From FEN-1297 sp964498065 (lineage in GTDB: Bacteria; Bacteroidota; Ignavibacteria; Ignavibacteriales; Ignavibacteriaceae): DNA of 64,000 nt. Of this stretch, positions 27,808-36,563 are shown piece by piece (position 1 is the first letter of the stretch; the number at the start of each line of letters is the position of its first letter). Under the pieces are notes generated by a model. The model worked only from the letters and a program-made list of their open reading frames with translations, did no database searches and was not told the origin of the DNA. The stretch spans positions 1 to 64,000 of the forward strand of contig CAZCFZ010000007.1 of NCBI GenBank assembly GCA_964498065.1, written 5' to 3'. Made by a program: the position numbers and the translations under genes.

Positions 27808-28665
27808 TTGAAAATAACAAAGCAATTCACCAACCGTGAAAGTAAGTCTTTAGATCAGTATTTATTAGAGATTGGAAAAGTTGATTTAATAACTCCGGAA
27901 CAGGAAATAGAATTAGCGAAAAGAATAAAGAAGGGAGATAGACTAGCCCTTGAAGCCTTGACGAAGGCAAATTTACGTTTCGTAGTTAGTGTTGCAAAAC
28001 AATTTCAAAATCAGGGTTTATCTCTCGGAGATCTAATAAATGAAGGTAATCTTGGTTTAATAAAAGCTGCTGAAAGATTTGATGAAACAAGAGGATTTAA
28101 ATTTATTTCTTATGCAGTTTGGTGGATTAGGCAATCAATTATGCAGGCCATTGCCGAGCAATCAAGAATGGTAAGATTACCGTTAAACAGGGTCGGTACC
28201 TTAAATAAGTTGGGTAAAGCTTACTCCAAATTAGAGCAGGAGTACGAAAGAAAACCAAGCGCCGCAGAACTTGCGGAAGAACTTGATATGAAAACCGATG
28301 AAGTAAGCGATACACTTCAATTATACGGAAGACACGTTTCAATGGATGCGCCTTTCTCAGGCGATGACGATAAAAATAGTTTAATCGATGTGCTTCCAAA
28401 CGATCAGCAGCCTGCGCCGGATGTAAAGCTTATGCAGGAATCTTTAAAGGCCGAAGTTGAAAGTGTCCTTTCAACTTTAAGTGAAAGGGAAGCAAGTGTT
28501 TTAAGATTATATTTTGGTATTAATAGCGAACATTCTGCAACCCTGGAAGAAATAGGCGAAAGATTTAACTTAACAAGGGAAAGAGTAAGACAGATAAAAG
28601 AAAAGGCTCTTCGATCACTAAGACACCCTTCAAGAAGTCAAAATCTAAAAGCTTACTTAGGTTAA
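27808..28665 (+). CDS. rpoD: Primary RNA polymerase sigma-70 factor (RpoD/SigA, short Bacteroidota form)
   Basis: The 285-aa sigma factor has region 1.2 ('LDQYLLEIGKVDLITPEQE'), region 2 ('NLRFVVSVAKQFQNQGLS', 'DLINEGNLGLIKAAERFD', 'FISYAVWWIRQSIMQAIAE'), region 3 and region 4 ('LREASVLRLYF'-like helix, 'TLEEIGERFNLTRERVRQIK'). It lacks the long region 1.1 of proteobacterial RpoD, as is usual for Bacteroidota primary sigma factors. These recognise unusual promoters (TTG at about -33 and TAnnTTTG at -7 in Bacteroidetes). The start is TTG 27808 with GGGAG upstream. A long hairpin terminates the gene. Confidence 0.95.
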   Translation: MKITKQFTNRESKSLDQYLLEIGKVDLITPEQEIELAKRIKKGDRLALEALTKANLRFVVSVAKQFQNQGLSLGDLINEGNLGLIKAAERFDETRGFKFISYAVWWIRQSIMQAIAEQSRMVRLPLNRVGTLNKLGKAYSKLEQEYERKPSAAELAEELDMKTDEVSDTLQLYGRHVSMDAPFSGDDDKNSLIDVLPNDQQPAPDVKLMQESLKAEVESVLSTLSEREASVLRLYFGINSEHSATLEEIGERFNLTRERVRQIKEKALRSLRHPSRSQNLKAYLG

Positions 28666-28674
28666 TTTTATGGT

Positions 28675-28709
28675 ATTCCGTTTCTCTTCAAATGAAGACG
28701 AAACGGAAT
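28675..28709. terminator. Bidirectional terminator hairpin
   Basis: ATTCCGTTTC (28675-28684) pairs perfectly with GAAACGGAAT (28700-28709). An inner TCTTC/GAAGA stem with loop AAAT extends it, leaving one bulged base. It lies between the convergent sigma factor and unknown-protein genes, so it can end both transcripts. Confidence 0.8.
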
Positions 28710-28733
28710 TCCTCTTTATCGCTTCTTAAAATT

Positions 28734-29456
28734 TTAATCTGAAAACTTTTCAATCCACTCTGAATCAAGCCCGTGTTTTTTAAATAAATCGGAATATTTA
28801 ACTATAAAACTTTTTTTGACATTATCCAGCTCCTGAACAAAATCTTTTAACGCCACATCTCCGCCGTATGTAAAGAAATAATCAACTAATTTTTCCAGGT
28901 ATATTATTGTTAGATGCGATAAAATTGCGAAAGCTTTATCGGTTGTATCATCCAGTTCACTGAGATTTTTTTCTTCATCCGTACGCAATACTTCTTCCTC
29001 ATCTAATACGGAATAATTATCAATTTTATCTTCAATTTCTTTTAAAACAGCCCAATTTGTTGCCAGCTGAAATAATAAATCCAGTATTTCCGAAAGCTTT
29101 TTTTCTCGTTCGGAAATGTACGATGATCTAGCTCCCTCCTTTAATGCAATATCTTTAGTTTCAATTTCAAGCTTATTTAACAGACTAATAAGGTTCATTT
29201 GTTCCTTGGAATTATCTGCTATAGCACGGAATTTAAAAATGATCTTGTCGTCAAATGTTATTTCAGAGTCGGTAAATATTCCGTTCTCTTCAAGCAAATT
29301 TAAAATAGCCTGACTCATATCCGGGTAACGTCTTTCCAGGTATTCTTTTGTATAATTTAAGTTATTATACTTTTCTGCTCGTTCGTCAATCATACTTGCT
29401 AAGTAGGATTTTAATTTAAGAAGAGTAAGAAACAAACTTTTGTTATCCGCTCCCAT
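28734..29456 (-). CDS. Uncharacterised helical protein
   Basis: I do not recognise this 240-aa protein. It has no signal peptide or membrane helix, is rich in Leu, Glu, Lys and Asp, and looks almost entirely helical, with probable coiled-coil stretches around residues 80-150. An acidic patch 'EEEVLRTDEEKNLSELDD' lies near residue 150. The last third ('HLTIIYLEKLVDYFFTYGG') is more hydrophobic and may pack as a bundle. The ATG is preceded by a G-rich stretch (CGGGGT). It converges with the sigma factor gene and is divergent from the lytic transglycosylase gene. It is probably cytoplasmic. Confidence 0.7.
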   Translation of the reverse strand: MGADNKSLFLTLLKLKSYLASMIDERAEKYNNLNYTKEYLERRYPDMSQAILNLLEENGIFTDSEITFDDKIIFKFRAIADNSKEQMNLISLLNKLEIETKDIALKEGARSSYISEREKKLSEILDLLFQLATNWAVLKEIEDKIDNYSVLDEEEVLRTDEEKNLSELDDTTDKAFAILSHLTIIYLEKLVDYFFTYGGDVALKDFVQELDNVKKSFIVKYSDLFKKHGLDSEWIEKFSD

Positions 29457-29651
29457 TTTATACCCCGTTTGAACTTAGTAAATATTTACGTATTAAATTT
29501 ATTAAAAAACATTATAATAGTCATTAATTTTTGTGTTTATTCCTTGTATAAGGGATTTAACTTTTGCCGTTTATTTTTATAATGTTTTAATAACTTATGA
29601 TGTAGGATAATTTATTTATATTTAAGAGTATAAAAGAAAAGGTTTTAATCA

Positions 29652-30623
29652 ATGGAAAACGGACAAGTAAAGAAAAAATTTCTGGATTCAAATTATGCAT
29701 ATTTTTTAATCGGATTTACCATCGGAATGCTTATCTTGATTATTTACGGCACATATAAAACCAATAAGGATAGTAAATCTAAAAATAACAATGACTCAGC
29801 TGCTATACGTAAAGTAGTATTACCTGAAATCCCTGACAGTCTGAATTTTGCCGGAGAACCGGTTCCTATGTATAATTTTGAAGTAAAGGAAAGAATAGAG
29901 AGAGAATTTTTAGTAAATACTTACTGGTATGCTTCTACTATATTGGCGCTAAAGAGGGCTAACAGATGGTTTCCCGTGATTGAACCTATTTTAAGGAAGT
30001 ATAATATTCCAGATGATTTTAAATATGTGCCTGTTGTTGAGAGTAATTTGACAAATGCTGCATCATCAGCCGGTGCAATCGGATATTGGCAGTTTACAAA
30101 AGATGTAGCCAGAAAATTCGGACTTGAAGTGAACAATCAAGTCGATGAAAGATACAATGTAAAAAAATCCACGGAAGCTGCATGCAAATATTTTATTGCT
30201 GCTGATAGTGAATTTAATAACTGGACATTGGCTGCAGCAGCTTTTAATATGGGTTCGAACGGTCTTAAAGATCAGCTTGAGAAGCAGAAAGCAAAAAACT
30301 ATTATAATCTTGTCCTTAGTGATGAAACTTCAAGATACATTCCTAGAATAATAGCAATGAAAGAAATTCTAACACATCCTGAGGAGTATGGCTATTATTT
30401 GAAACATGATGAACTTTATATGCCTCTTAAAACGTTTGATGTAGAAGTAAATTCATCTGTAAAAAACTGGGCTGATTTTGCTTTTAGCCAGGGAATAAAT
30501 TACAAAATATTGAAGTTTTATAATCCATGGCTTAGAGATACCTTCTTAAAAAATAAAAGAAATAAAACCTACACTATTGAAATACCGGAAAAGGGAAGCA
30601 TTAAAATTGTGAAAGAGAAATAA
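29652..30623 (+). CDS. Membrane-anchored lytic transglycosylase (SLT domain, MltD-like)
   Basis: The 323-aa protein has one N-terminal transmembrane helix (about 17-36) followed by an SLT domain. 'KYVPVVESNLTNAASSAGAIG' carries the catalytic Glu, followed by 'YWQFTKDVARKFGL' and 'NWTLAAAAFNMGSNGL'. The family cleaves the glycan strand of peptidoglycan, forming 1,6-anhydro-muropeptides. The C-terminal 60 residues ('INYKILKFYNPWL', 'NKTYTIEIPEKG') resemble a degenerate LysM module. It is probably anchored in the inner membrane facing the periplasm. It is transcribed away from the unknown-protein gene and is followed by 650 non-coding bases. Confidence 0.87.
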   Translation: MENGQVKKKFLDSNYAYFLIGFTIGMLILIIYGTYKTNKDSKSKNNNDSAAIRKVVLPEIPDSLNFAGEPVPMYNFEVKERIEREFLVNTYWYASTILALKRANRWFPVIEPILRKYNIPDDFKYVPVVESNLTNAASSAGAIGYWQFTKDVARKFGLEVNNQVDERYNVKKSTEAACKYFIAADSEFNNWTLAAAAFNMGSNGLKDQLEKQKAKNYYNLVLSDETSRYIPRIIAMKEILTHPEEYGYYLKHDELYMPLKTFDVEVNSSVKNWADFAFSQGINYKILKFYNPWLRDTFLKNKRNKTYTIEIPEKGSIKIVKEK

Positions 30624-31274
30624 TATTACAGATTTAAATTATGCTTTGCAAAAATTTATCCTACAATCTACGAATTTGGTTTTCTTTAGATCATTTATAA
30701 ATTATTCTTCCTAATAAATTACTCAATCCGGATTAAATTAATTAATTTCTGAAGTTACGCAATTCTTATATTTAGCTCCTTCAGAGTATTATAGGAACTT
30801 TCTTCATCAATAAACCGGAATGGTATCCCGGCTTTGAATATGTGACGCTTTTGGCAAAGCCATTCCTTTGGAAGAGCATCATTTTGAAGATTAATGTCCC
30901 TGAAAGGGACAAATAATTTAGCCGAGAGCAAGCCCTCGGTAAAAAATCCAACAGTATTTGAGAACCCTGAAAGGATTCAATAAGGTATGTTGCCTAACTT
31001 CAGTTAATTTCAGAAAACTGATAAGATATCAGAAATCTGATGATTATTTTAAGTGATATACCTGAATTATCACCTCTTTTAAATCATTCACCGCAATTTA
31101 AATAAGCATTTCAACAGAAAAACCTTCCATCAATAATTCCAAGTAAACGGTATAATAATTGTTTACATAGAAATTATTCGACAATTAAGAATTTTCTCAG
31201 GAATATTTTATAAGACTGCTAGTTTGATTAAATATAAATTTTTCGACTGCCTTTATGATAAAACAGGAGGTTAA
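30624..31274. repeat. Non-coding region with a cluster of hairpins, probable interspersed repeat element
   Basis: The region between about 30768 and 30985 contains several small hairpins in a row: GTCCC/GGGAC (30896-30900, 30906-30910; loop TGAAA), CCGAG/CTCGG (30922-30926, 30935-30939) and GAACCCT/AGGATTC (30962-30968, 30971-30977; one mismatch). The sequence is less AT-rich than its surroundings. No gene fits. I read it as a composite REP/MITE-like repeat cluster. The serpin promoter must lie in the last 200 bases. Confidence 0.5.
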
Positions 31275-32504
31275 ATGAAAAAATATTTATTCTTAATAAT
31301 TACATCTCTGCTTGCCTTTGTTTATTGGCAATGTTCAAATCCTATTTCTTCACCCTTTCAAATCACAAAAAATATATCTTCGGCCGATAAACAATTGGTT
31401 AAATCAGCGGAGTTATTCGGTCTAAATCTTTTTAAACAGGTTAACCAATCTGCGGGTGATACAAACATTTTCATTTCTCCTCTAAGCGTATCGACTGCAT
31501 TAGGAATGGTCCTTAACGGGGCAAATGGAAAAACTTACGATGAAATAAAATCCACTCTTGAACTTCCGGGGAATACACAGGATGAAATAAATCAGTCTTA
31601 CCAAAATTTGAATAACCTCTTAACTCTAATAGATCCTAAAGTGATATTTGAATCTGCCAATTCCATTTGGTACCGTCAAGGTGTTTCATTCGAGCAAAGC
31701 TTTCTTGACATTAACAAAACATATTTTGATGCGGAGATCCAAGCATTGAATTTTTCCGAACCTTCTTCTGTGAATACAATAAACAACTGGGTAAGTGAAA
31801 AAACGAAGCAAAAAATAACCGGTATAATCGATAGGATACCACAAGATGCGGTTATGTATTTGATTAATGCAATTTATTTTAAGGGTACATGGCTTTACAA
31901 ATTCGACAGTACGGCAACAGAAGATGATAATTTTTATATAACGCCGGGCAATTCTGTAATCTGTAAAATGATGGATCAAAAAAACAAATTTGATTATTAC
32001 CAGTCCGATAATTATCAAGCAATAAAGCTGCCGTACGGTAATGGTGATTTTGAAATGCTTGTTATTTTACCTTCGAGCGGTACTGATATAAATTCACTCA
32101 TTAACCAAATGGATGATAGTTACTGGAACAATCTTCTTGCAAAAATGGACTCGGCAGAAGTAAATCTTTGGCTGCCTAAATTTAAAATTGAGTATTCCAT
32201 TACACTCAATGATGCATTAAAGGCGATGGGAATGGTATCGGCTTTCGATGATGCTGATTTTTCGAAAATGCGACCTGAAAAAGATTTATTTATATCAAGA
32301 GTCCTGCACAAAACTTACGTTAAGGTCGATGAAGAAGGAACGGAAGCTGCAGGTGTAACTGCAGTGGAATTTACAAGAAGTTCAGTTTCACCCGGGAACA
32401 ATGAAGTTTATATGAAAATCAATCGCCCGTTTATTTTTGCAATAAGGGAAAACTCTTCGGGTGCAATTTTGTTTGTAGGGAAAGTTGTAAATCCGGATCA
32501 ATAA
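31275..32504 (+). CDS. Lipoprotein serpin (serine protease inhibitor)
   Basis: The 409-aa protein starts with a signal ending in lipobox 'VYWQC' (Cys near residue 20) and then shows a full serpin fold: 'NIFISPLSVSTALGMVLNGANG', 'LINAIYFKGTW', 'LPKFKIEYS' and the C-terminal 'PFIFAIRENSSGAILFVGKV'. The hinge 'EEGTEAAGVTAV' has the small residues needed for loop insertion, so it should be inhibitory. Counting from the hinge, the scissile bond falls in 'FTRSSV', with Arg at P2 or P1, which points to a trypsin-like target. AGGAGG precedes the ATG. The barrel-protein gene starts 14 bases on, so the two are probably one operon. Confidence 0.92.
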   Translation: MKKYLFLIITSLLAFVYWQCSNPISSPFQITKNISSADKQLVKSAELFGLNLFKQVNQSAGDTNIFISPLSVSTALGMVLNGANGKTYDEIKSTLELPGNTQDEINQSYQNLNNLLTLIDPKVIFESANSIWYRQGVSFEQSFLDINKTYFDAEIQALNFSEPSSVNTINNWVSEKTKQKITGIIDRIPQDAVMYLINAIYFKGTWLYKFDSTATEDDNFYITPGNSVICKMMDQKNKFDYYQSDNYQAIKLPYGNGDFEMLVILPSSGTDINSLINQMDDSYWNNLLAKMDSAEVNLWLPKFKIEYSITLNDALKAMGMVSAFDDADFSKMRPEKDLFISRVLHKTYVKVDEEGTEAAGVTAVEFTRSSVSPGNNEVYMKINRPFIFAIRENSSGAILFVGKVVNPDQ

Positions 32505-32518
32505 TAATTAGAAAAAAA

Positions 32519-34321
32519 ATGAAAAAAATATTATTACTAATTCTATTTTGTCAAATTGCGGTTTTAGCGCAATATAATAACGAAGCTGTAACCGAGGAAA
32601 GCTTTGAAGAATCGAATATATATTTTCAGAGCCATTACTTAAATCCTTACGCCATACAAAACTTTGATAAAGTTACTCCAGGGCTGATTAATAATCCGTT
32701 TTTAAATCTTCACATAAATCCGGCCAACCTCCCTAAACTTGATACAAGCAATGCATTGGTCTATCTGGATTTTAGAGGCGATAGAACGGAACCAAAGGTA
32801 GTTCAGACTTATGTTGTTCCGCTTTATTATTCGAATATTTACTATCCGCCGCAGCCGGATCCTCGACTAATTTCCCAGGCGAGAACAGAGCCTGAACCGA
32901 TCTTTTCTTTCGGGATTCTGTCTTATCCGTTAAAAGATATTACCGATAAATTTATGCTGGGAGGTACTTATCAATTAATTCAAAAAAGTGAAAAGTATTA
33001 CACTATGCCTTACTGGATTTACCAGCCTAATTATTACCTGGATGCTTTTAATGTTAGAGCCAATGTTTCTTCAAGTGTTCCTGTTCAGCCGCGTTATGCA
33101 GGTAAAGATGAGATGACAAATGAAATACATTTATTTTCCCTTTTTGCAGGCTACCGATTTACGGATGATTTAAGTGCCGGAATCTCAGTCGACGGAGTTT
33201 TTCAAAACCGCAGCGGGGGTTATTTGAATTTGAATAACAGCGAATACGGAAGTACCAGCAACTATACTTATTCAAATTTACAATCTTCCGATAAATCGGA
33301 AAAGTATCATCATATTGATTTAAGTGCCGGTGTTGAATACAACTTCATGCAAAAAATATTGTTAGGATTGAGAGGAGGAATTCTACACGGCAATGCCGAT
33401 CAAAATTATTCAACGGGGAGCGGCTACTTTTATCAATATAATGATCCTAATACCGGCAGCAACTGGAGTATAAATAATTCAAATTCATCAACAGTTCAGT
33501 CGTGGAATCATAACGGCGATACAAAATATATAGGATTCAATTTTTCGGGAAATAGAAATAATTCAAAAGTATTTTCCGGCTATTATAAATATACGTGGAG
33601 CGATATTTCGCTTTCATCTACTTCTACAATTTTCGATACTTCAAATTATTCATCTTTCTATACATATAATTCCGATACCTCGCGGTATTCCTACAATTCA
33701 TATACTCATGACAATAGAACAGGCCGGGGACTAAGAACAGTTAAGATGCATGAGCTATTGTTAAATTATAAAAGCAAAGTAACATCACATGTAACGGTTC
33801 AGGTGGGAGTTTATTTTAATTCTACCGTAACAAGAATAAATGATACGGAACCTGTTACAGCTGCAAGATATTCTGCAAATAGTTCCGTTTATACCAATCA
33901 ATCTCAAAATTACAGCTACATGAATTATTTATTGGAGAACAAACAATTAAGCTGGGATTACAATTCAACTTACTGGACATTACAAATACCTGTCGTTATT
34001 AATTTCGATATCTCCCGGTACTGGAGTATTATGCTTGGCTTAAACCGGATATTGGATAATTGGGATATTACCGATCAAACTCTCGCTTACTTTAACGAAA
34101 GGCAAAGAATTGAAAACGGTACAACAAAAACCGAGAAAAATTTTATTGAAAGCTATACGCAGCCGGAGAAAAAGATTACCGAAGATCGTGTGAAAATTTT
34201 TACAAGCTTTCAGGTTAATCTTTCTCATGCGTACAGAGTCAGACTTCTTATTGATCCCGAATTCGGCGATGAATTTCTTAGCATCCAACAATGGTGGCTG
34301 AGCTTTGAAGCAGAGATATAA
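32519..34321 (+). CDS. Large outer-membrane protein of unknown function, paired with the serpin
   Basis: The 600-aa protein has a signal peptide ending 'AVLAQ' and is very rich in Tyr, Ser, Asn and Thr. Repeated amphipathic strands ('LGLRGGILHGNADQNYSTG', 'VTVQVGVYFNSTV', 'YWSIMLGLNRILDNWDI') end in 'QWWLSFEAEI'. This pattern fits a large beta-barrel. No family is recognised. The long Tyr/Ser/Asn stretch (about 300-400) could be surface loops. It starts 14 bases after the serpin stop and probably shares its transcript, which suggests a functional link at the cell surface. Confidence 0.65.
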   Translation: MKKILLLILFCQIAVLAQYNNEAVTEESFEESNIYFQSHYLNPYAIQNFDKVTPGLINNPFLNLHINPANLPKLDTSNALVYLDFRGDRTEPKVVQTYVVPLYYSNIYYPPQPDPRLISQARTEPEPIFSFGILSYPLKDITDKFMLGGTYQLIQKSEKYYTMPYWIYQPNYYLDAFNVRANVSSSVPVQPRYAGKDEMTNEIHLFSLFAGYRFTDDLSAGISVDGVFQNRSGGYLNLNNSEYGSTSNYTYSNLQSSDKSEKYHHIDLSAGVEYNFMQKILLGLRGGILHGNADQNYSTGSGYFYQYNDPNTGSNWSINNSNSSTVQSWNHNGDTKYIGFNFSGNRNNSKVFSGYYKYTWSDISLSSTSTIFDTSNYSSFYTYNSDTSRYSYNSYTHDNRTGRGLRTVKMHELLLNYKSKVTSHVTVQVGVYFNSTVTRINDTEPVTAARYSANSSVYTNQSQNYSYMNYLLENKQLSWDYNSTYWTLQIPVVINFDISRYWSIMLGLNRILDNWDITDQTLAYFNERQRIENGTTKTEKNFIESYTQPEKKITEDRVKIFTSFQVNLSHAYRVRLLIDPEFGDEFLSIQQWWLSFEAEI

Positions 34322-34361
34322 TCTTTCTGCAGAAAATTTTAATTTTAAAAGGGAATCAAAT

Positions 34362-34970
34362 ATGAAAATACTAATTATGCTTGTTTTTATTATTTCTGTT
34401 CAAGCATTTTCTCAAAGCAGGTTTGGAATAGAGGCAGACGGAGGCATTGATCTCATCTCGAACTCGAATCTTTCCTCTAAAAATCTTGATAATGGTTATT
34501 CACTTACAGTATCACCGATTTATTATTTTAACGAAACAATCTCGGTATTCGGCGTTTTTACTTTTCATAGGGCTGAAGGTGCGATCAATAACGGAGGCAT
34601 AGTATGGGCAGATGCAACTGGTTATAGTATTGATAATCCTAATAAGCCCAATGATTATGCTTATGAGATTGCTTTAGGTTTTAGAGCAAATTTCTCGGAT
34701 AAAATGGTTAAGCCGTATTTTGTAGTTAGAACAGGATTTTTACTTACCAACTCTGCAATTTTTTCAGGATACTATTCCGGTCCTTATGAGATAAATACAA
34801 ATGGCTGGGATAGAAAACACAATCTTGCTTTATATATATCGCCGGGATTGGGTTTAAACTTCAGCCTTATTAGAAATTTGAACTTTTTATTTGAAGCAAG
34901 ATTTTACATGACAACCGGTACGGATTATTCTTTCGTTCCGGTTACAACAGGAATTCAATACATGTTCTAA
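34362..34970 (+). CDS. Outer-membrane beta-barrel protein
   Basis: From ATG 34362 (GGGA upstream) the 202-aa product has a signal peptide ending 'VQAFSQ' and a compact barrel pattern ('FGIEADGGIDLIS', 'YAYEIALGFRANFS', 'LALYISPGLGLNFSL') ending 'VTTGIQYMF' with a terminal Phe. It resembles OmpA-like/porin-family small barrels. A TTG at 34305 inside the previous gene would place 19 residues before the signal and is unlikely. It is the third gene of the serpin cluster, 40 bases after the large barrel gene. Confidence 0.65.
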   Translation: MKILIMLVFIISVQAFSQSRFGIEADGGIDLISNSNLSSKNLDNGYSLTVSPIYYFNETISVFGVFTFHRAEGAINNGGIVWADATGYSIDNPNKPNDYAYEIALGFRANFSDKMVKPYFVVRTGFLLTNSAIFSGYYSGPYEINTNGWDRKHNLALYISPGLGLNFSLIRNLNFLFEARFYMTTGTDYSFVPVTTGIQYMF

Positions 34971-35066
34971 ATTCAATTAAAGATTAAAAAGTAATATCTG
35001 AAAGAAATTAATTTATAAATAATGCCAAGTATTATAAAAAGATACAAAAATAATTAAATATGTAAT

Positions 35067-35819
35067 ATGAGCAACCTTAAAAAAAATATTTCTATTATAT
35101 TTTTATTCTTCTTATTTATTAACGGATGTGCGGATAATCCTGTATCGATAGATAACGTATCCTTGAATTCGGATTTTAAAATAAAGTACGGGCGATCAGT
35201 TTACCTCCCTGATGAAAACCTTTTTATTTCTTTTCAGGATGTTGTTGAAGAATCGCGCTGCCCCGAAGGCCTGGAATGTTTCTGGCAGGGGACAGCCAAA
35301 ATTAAGTTGTTTATTAGACAGGGAAAGGATACCCTGACGGATACGGTAGAAACTTACCTTCCGCATTCAATTGTTTCAATCGGACCGATAAATAATTCAA
35401 ATCTTTTTGATGTTAAAGATGTCGAGCCGTACCCAAAACAAAATGTTAAGGTTGACATAAGTAATTATGTTTTAACTCTAAATGTCTCTCATTTTACGTA
35501 CGGTTTTTCCGATTCGGAAATTCAAAATAAAACAGGAATTTACGGACAGGTTTTCATTAGTCCTATTGCACCATTTGAAATAGTTGGTCATATTAATTAT
35601 AAACCGTTCCGTACATCTTTTAGGTTTGTGGATAACAAAAACGATTCGATATTTGTTCAAACAGATTCTACAGGGAAATTTATTTCTTATTTAAATTTGG
35701 GAGAATATCACCTTGCTCAGGTTAAAGGTTCGCCGAGCCTTAATGATACAAGAACAATTACAGTTTTGGACGGCAAAATGACTTATATAAATTTAATTTT
35801 TAATAGTGGAATAAAGTAG
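35067..35819 (+). CDS. Lipoprotein with Cys-containing beta domain
   Basis: The 250-aa protein has lipobox 'FINGC' near residue 22. The first domain contains 'ESRCPEGLECFWQGTAKIKL', a pattern of two cysteines and a W-x-G seen in many small secreted lipoproteins, likely a disulfide-linked beta-sandwich. The C-terminal 80 residues ('GIYGQVFISP', 'STGKFISYLNLGEYHL') look like a carboxypeptidase-regulatory-like beta module. The function is unknown. It is the first of four consecutive small lipoprotein genes, perhaps one transcript. Confidence 0.65.
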   Translation: MSNLKKNISIIFLFFLFINGCADNPVSIDNVSLNSDFKIKYGRSVYLPDENLFISFQDVVEESRCPEGLECFWQGTAKIKLFIRQGKDTLTDTVETYLPHSIVSIGPINNSNLFDVKDVEPYPKQNVKVDISNYVLTLNVSHFTYGFSDSEIQNKTGIYGQVFISPIAPFEIVGHINYKPFRTSFRFVDNKNDSIFVQTDSTGKFISYLNLGEYHLAQVKGSPSLNDTRTITVLDGKMTYINLIFNSGIK

Positions 35820-35852
35820 AAAATAATTAATTAAGTTAAGTGATAAACGGTT

Positions 35853-36038
35853 ATGAAAAAAAAGAAAACAATATTAATAATTCTTCTATTACTTTTAGTA
35901 TCCTGTTCGGAAAATTCGGTAGGGCCTAATGATTATGGAAAGAGTGAAGATTATTTAATTTATGAAACAATATTAAAAGACAAGTTAAATTGCTTAGTAA
36001 TACAAGAAAATTATTTTGGTAATAATTTTATTGAATAA
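35853..36038 (+). CDS. Short lipoprotein, probably a truncated gene
   Basis: The 61-aa product has a clear lipobox 'LLVSC' near residue 18. It then has 'GKSEDYLIYETILKDKLN' and 'CLVIQENY', which resembles the start of a longer family of small secreted proteins beginning with a helix of this type. It stops after 'NNFIE', so it looks like an N-terminal fragment. No continuing frame was found before the next gene, 45 bases on. It may be a degenerate member of the lipoprotein cluster. Confidence 0.5.
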   Translation: MKKKKTILIILLLLLVSCSENSVGPNDYGKSEDYLIYETILKDKLNCLVIQENYFGNNFIE

Positions 36039-36083
36039 TTTTAAGTGTAATACAAGCATTCTTCAAATAAAAGGGAGAGAGTT

Positions 36084-36512
36084 ATGAGAAAAATATTTTA
36101 TTTAATAATTATATCAATTTTATTTGTCGGCTGTGAAAATTCAGTTGAGAATAATATTAATTCATATGACTATTCAATTGACCAACGAATAGATTGCTTT
36201 TGTCCGCAAGCTGGTATTTGGGTAAAATTATTTATCAAATCCGATACAATAGCTAATGCTATTTATATTGCAGATAATTCTCCTTTAACTTATGAGCAAA
36301 TAAGACCTTATAGAACAATCAAAGGTTTATATGAAGAAATATCAAAAAAAGACACATCAACATATTATATAAAAGTGATTATGGATTCCGTAAATAATTA
36401 TCCTTCTTACATATATTTTAATCCCAAACCGAAAATTCATGGTGATACAGTGTTTGTTATTAAAGATGCTCAATTATCATATATGACAAAGAATTATTCC
36501 AAATTAAATTAA
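36084..36512 (+). CDS. DUF6174-like lipoprotein
   Basis: The 142-aa product has lipobox 'LFVGC' near residue 17. It then shows the pattern of DUF6174 domains: 'YDYSIDQRIDCFCPQAGIWVKLFI', 'TIKGLYEEISKK' and 'VNNYPSYIYFNPKP', ending in 'AQLSYMTKNY'. The CxC pair is a family feature. The role is unknown. AGGGAGAG precedes the ATG. It is part of the four-lipoprotein cluster. Confidence 0.65.
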   Translation: MRKIFYLIIISILFVGCENSVENNINSYDYSIDQRIDCFCPQAGIWVKLFIKSDTIANAIYIADNSPLTYEQIRPYRTIKGLYEEISKKDTSTYYIKVIMDSVNNYPSYIYFNPKPKIHGDTVFVIKDAQLSYMTKNYSKLN

Positions 36513-36563
36513 TAAATCATTTATGAATTGGATATCATAAAAACTTTATATAATAATTTAGCG

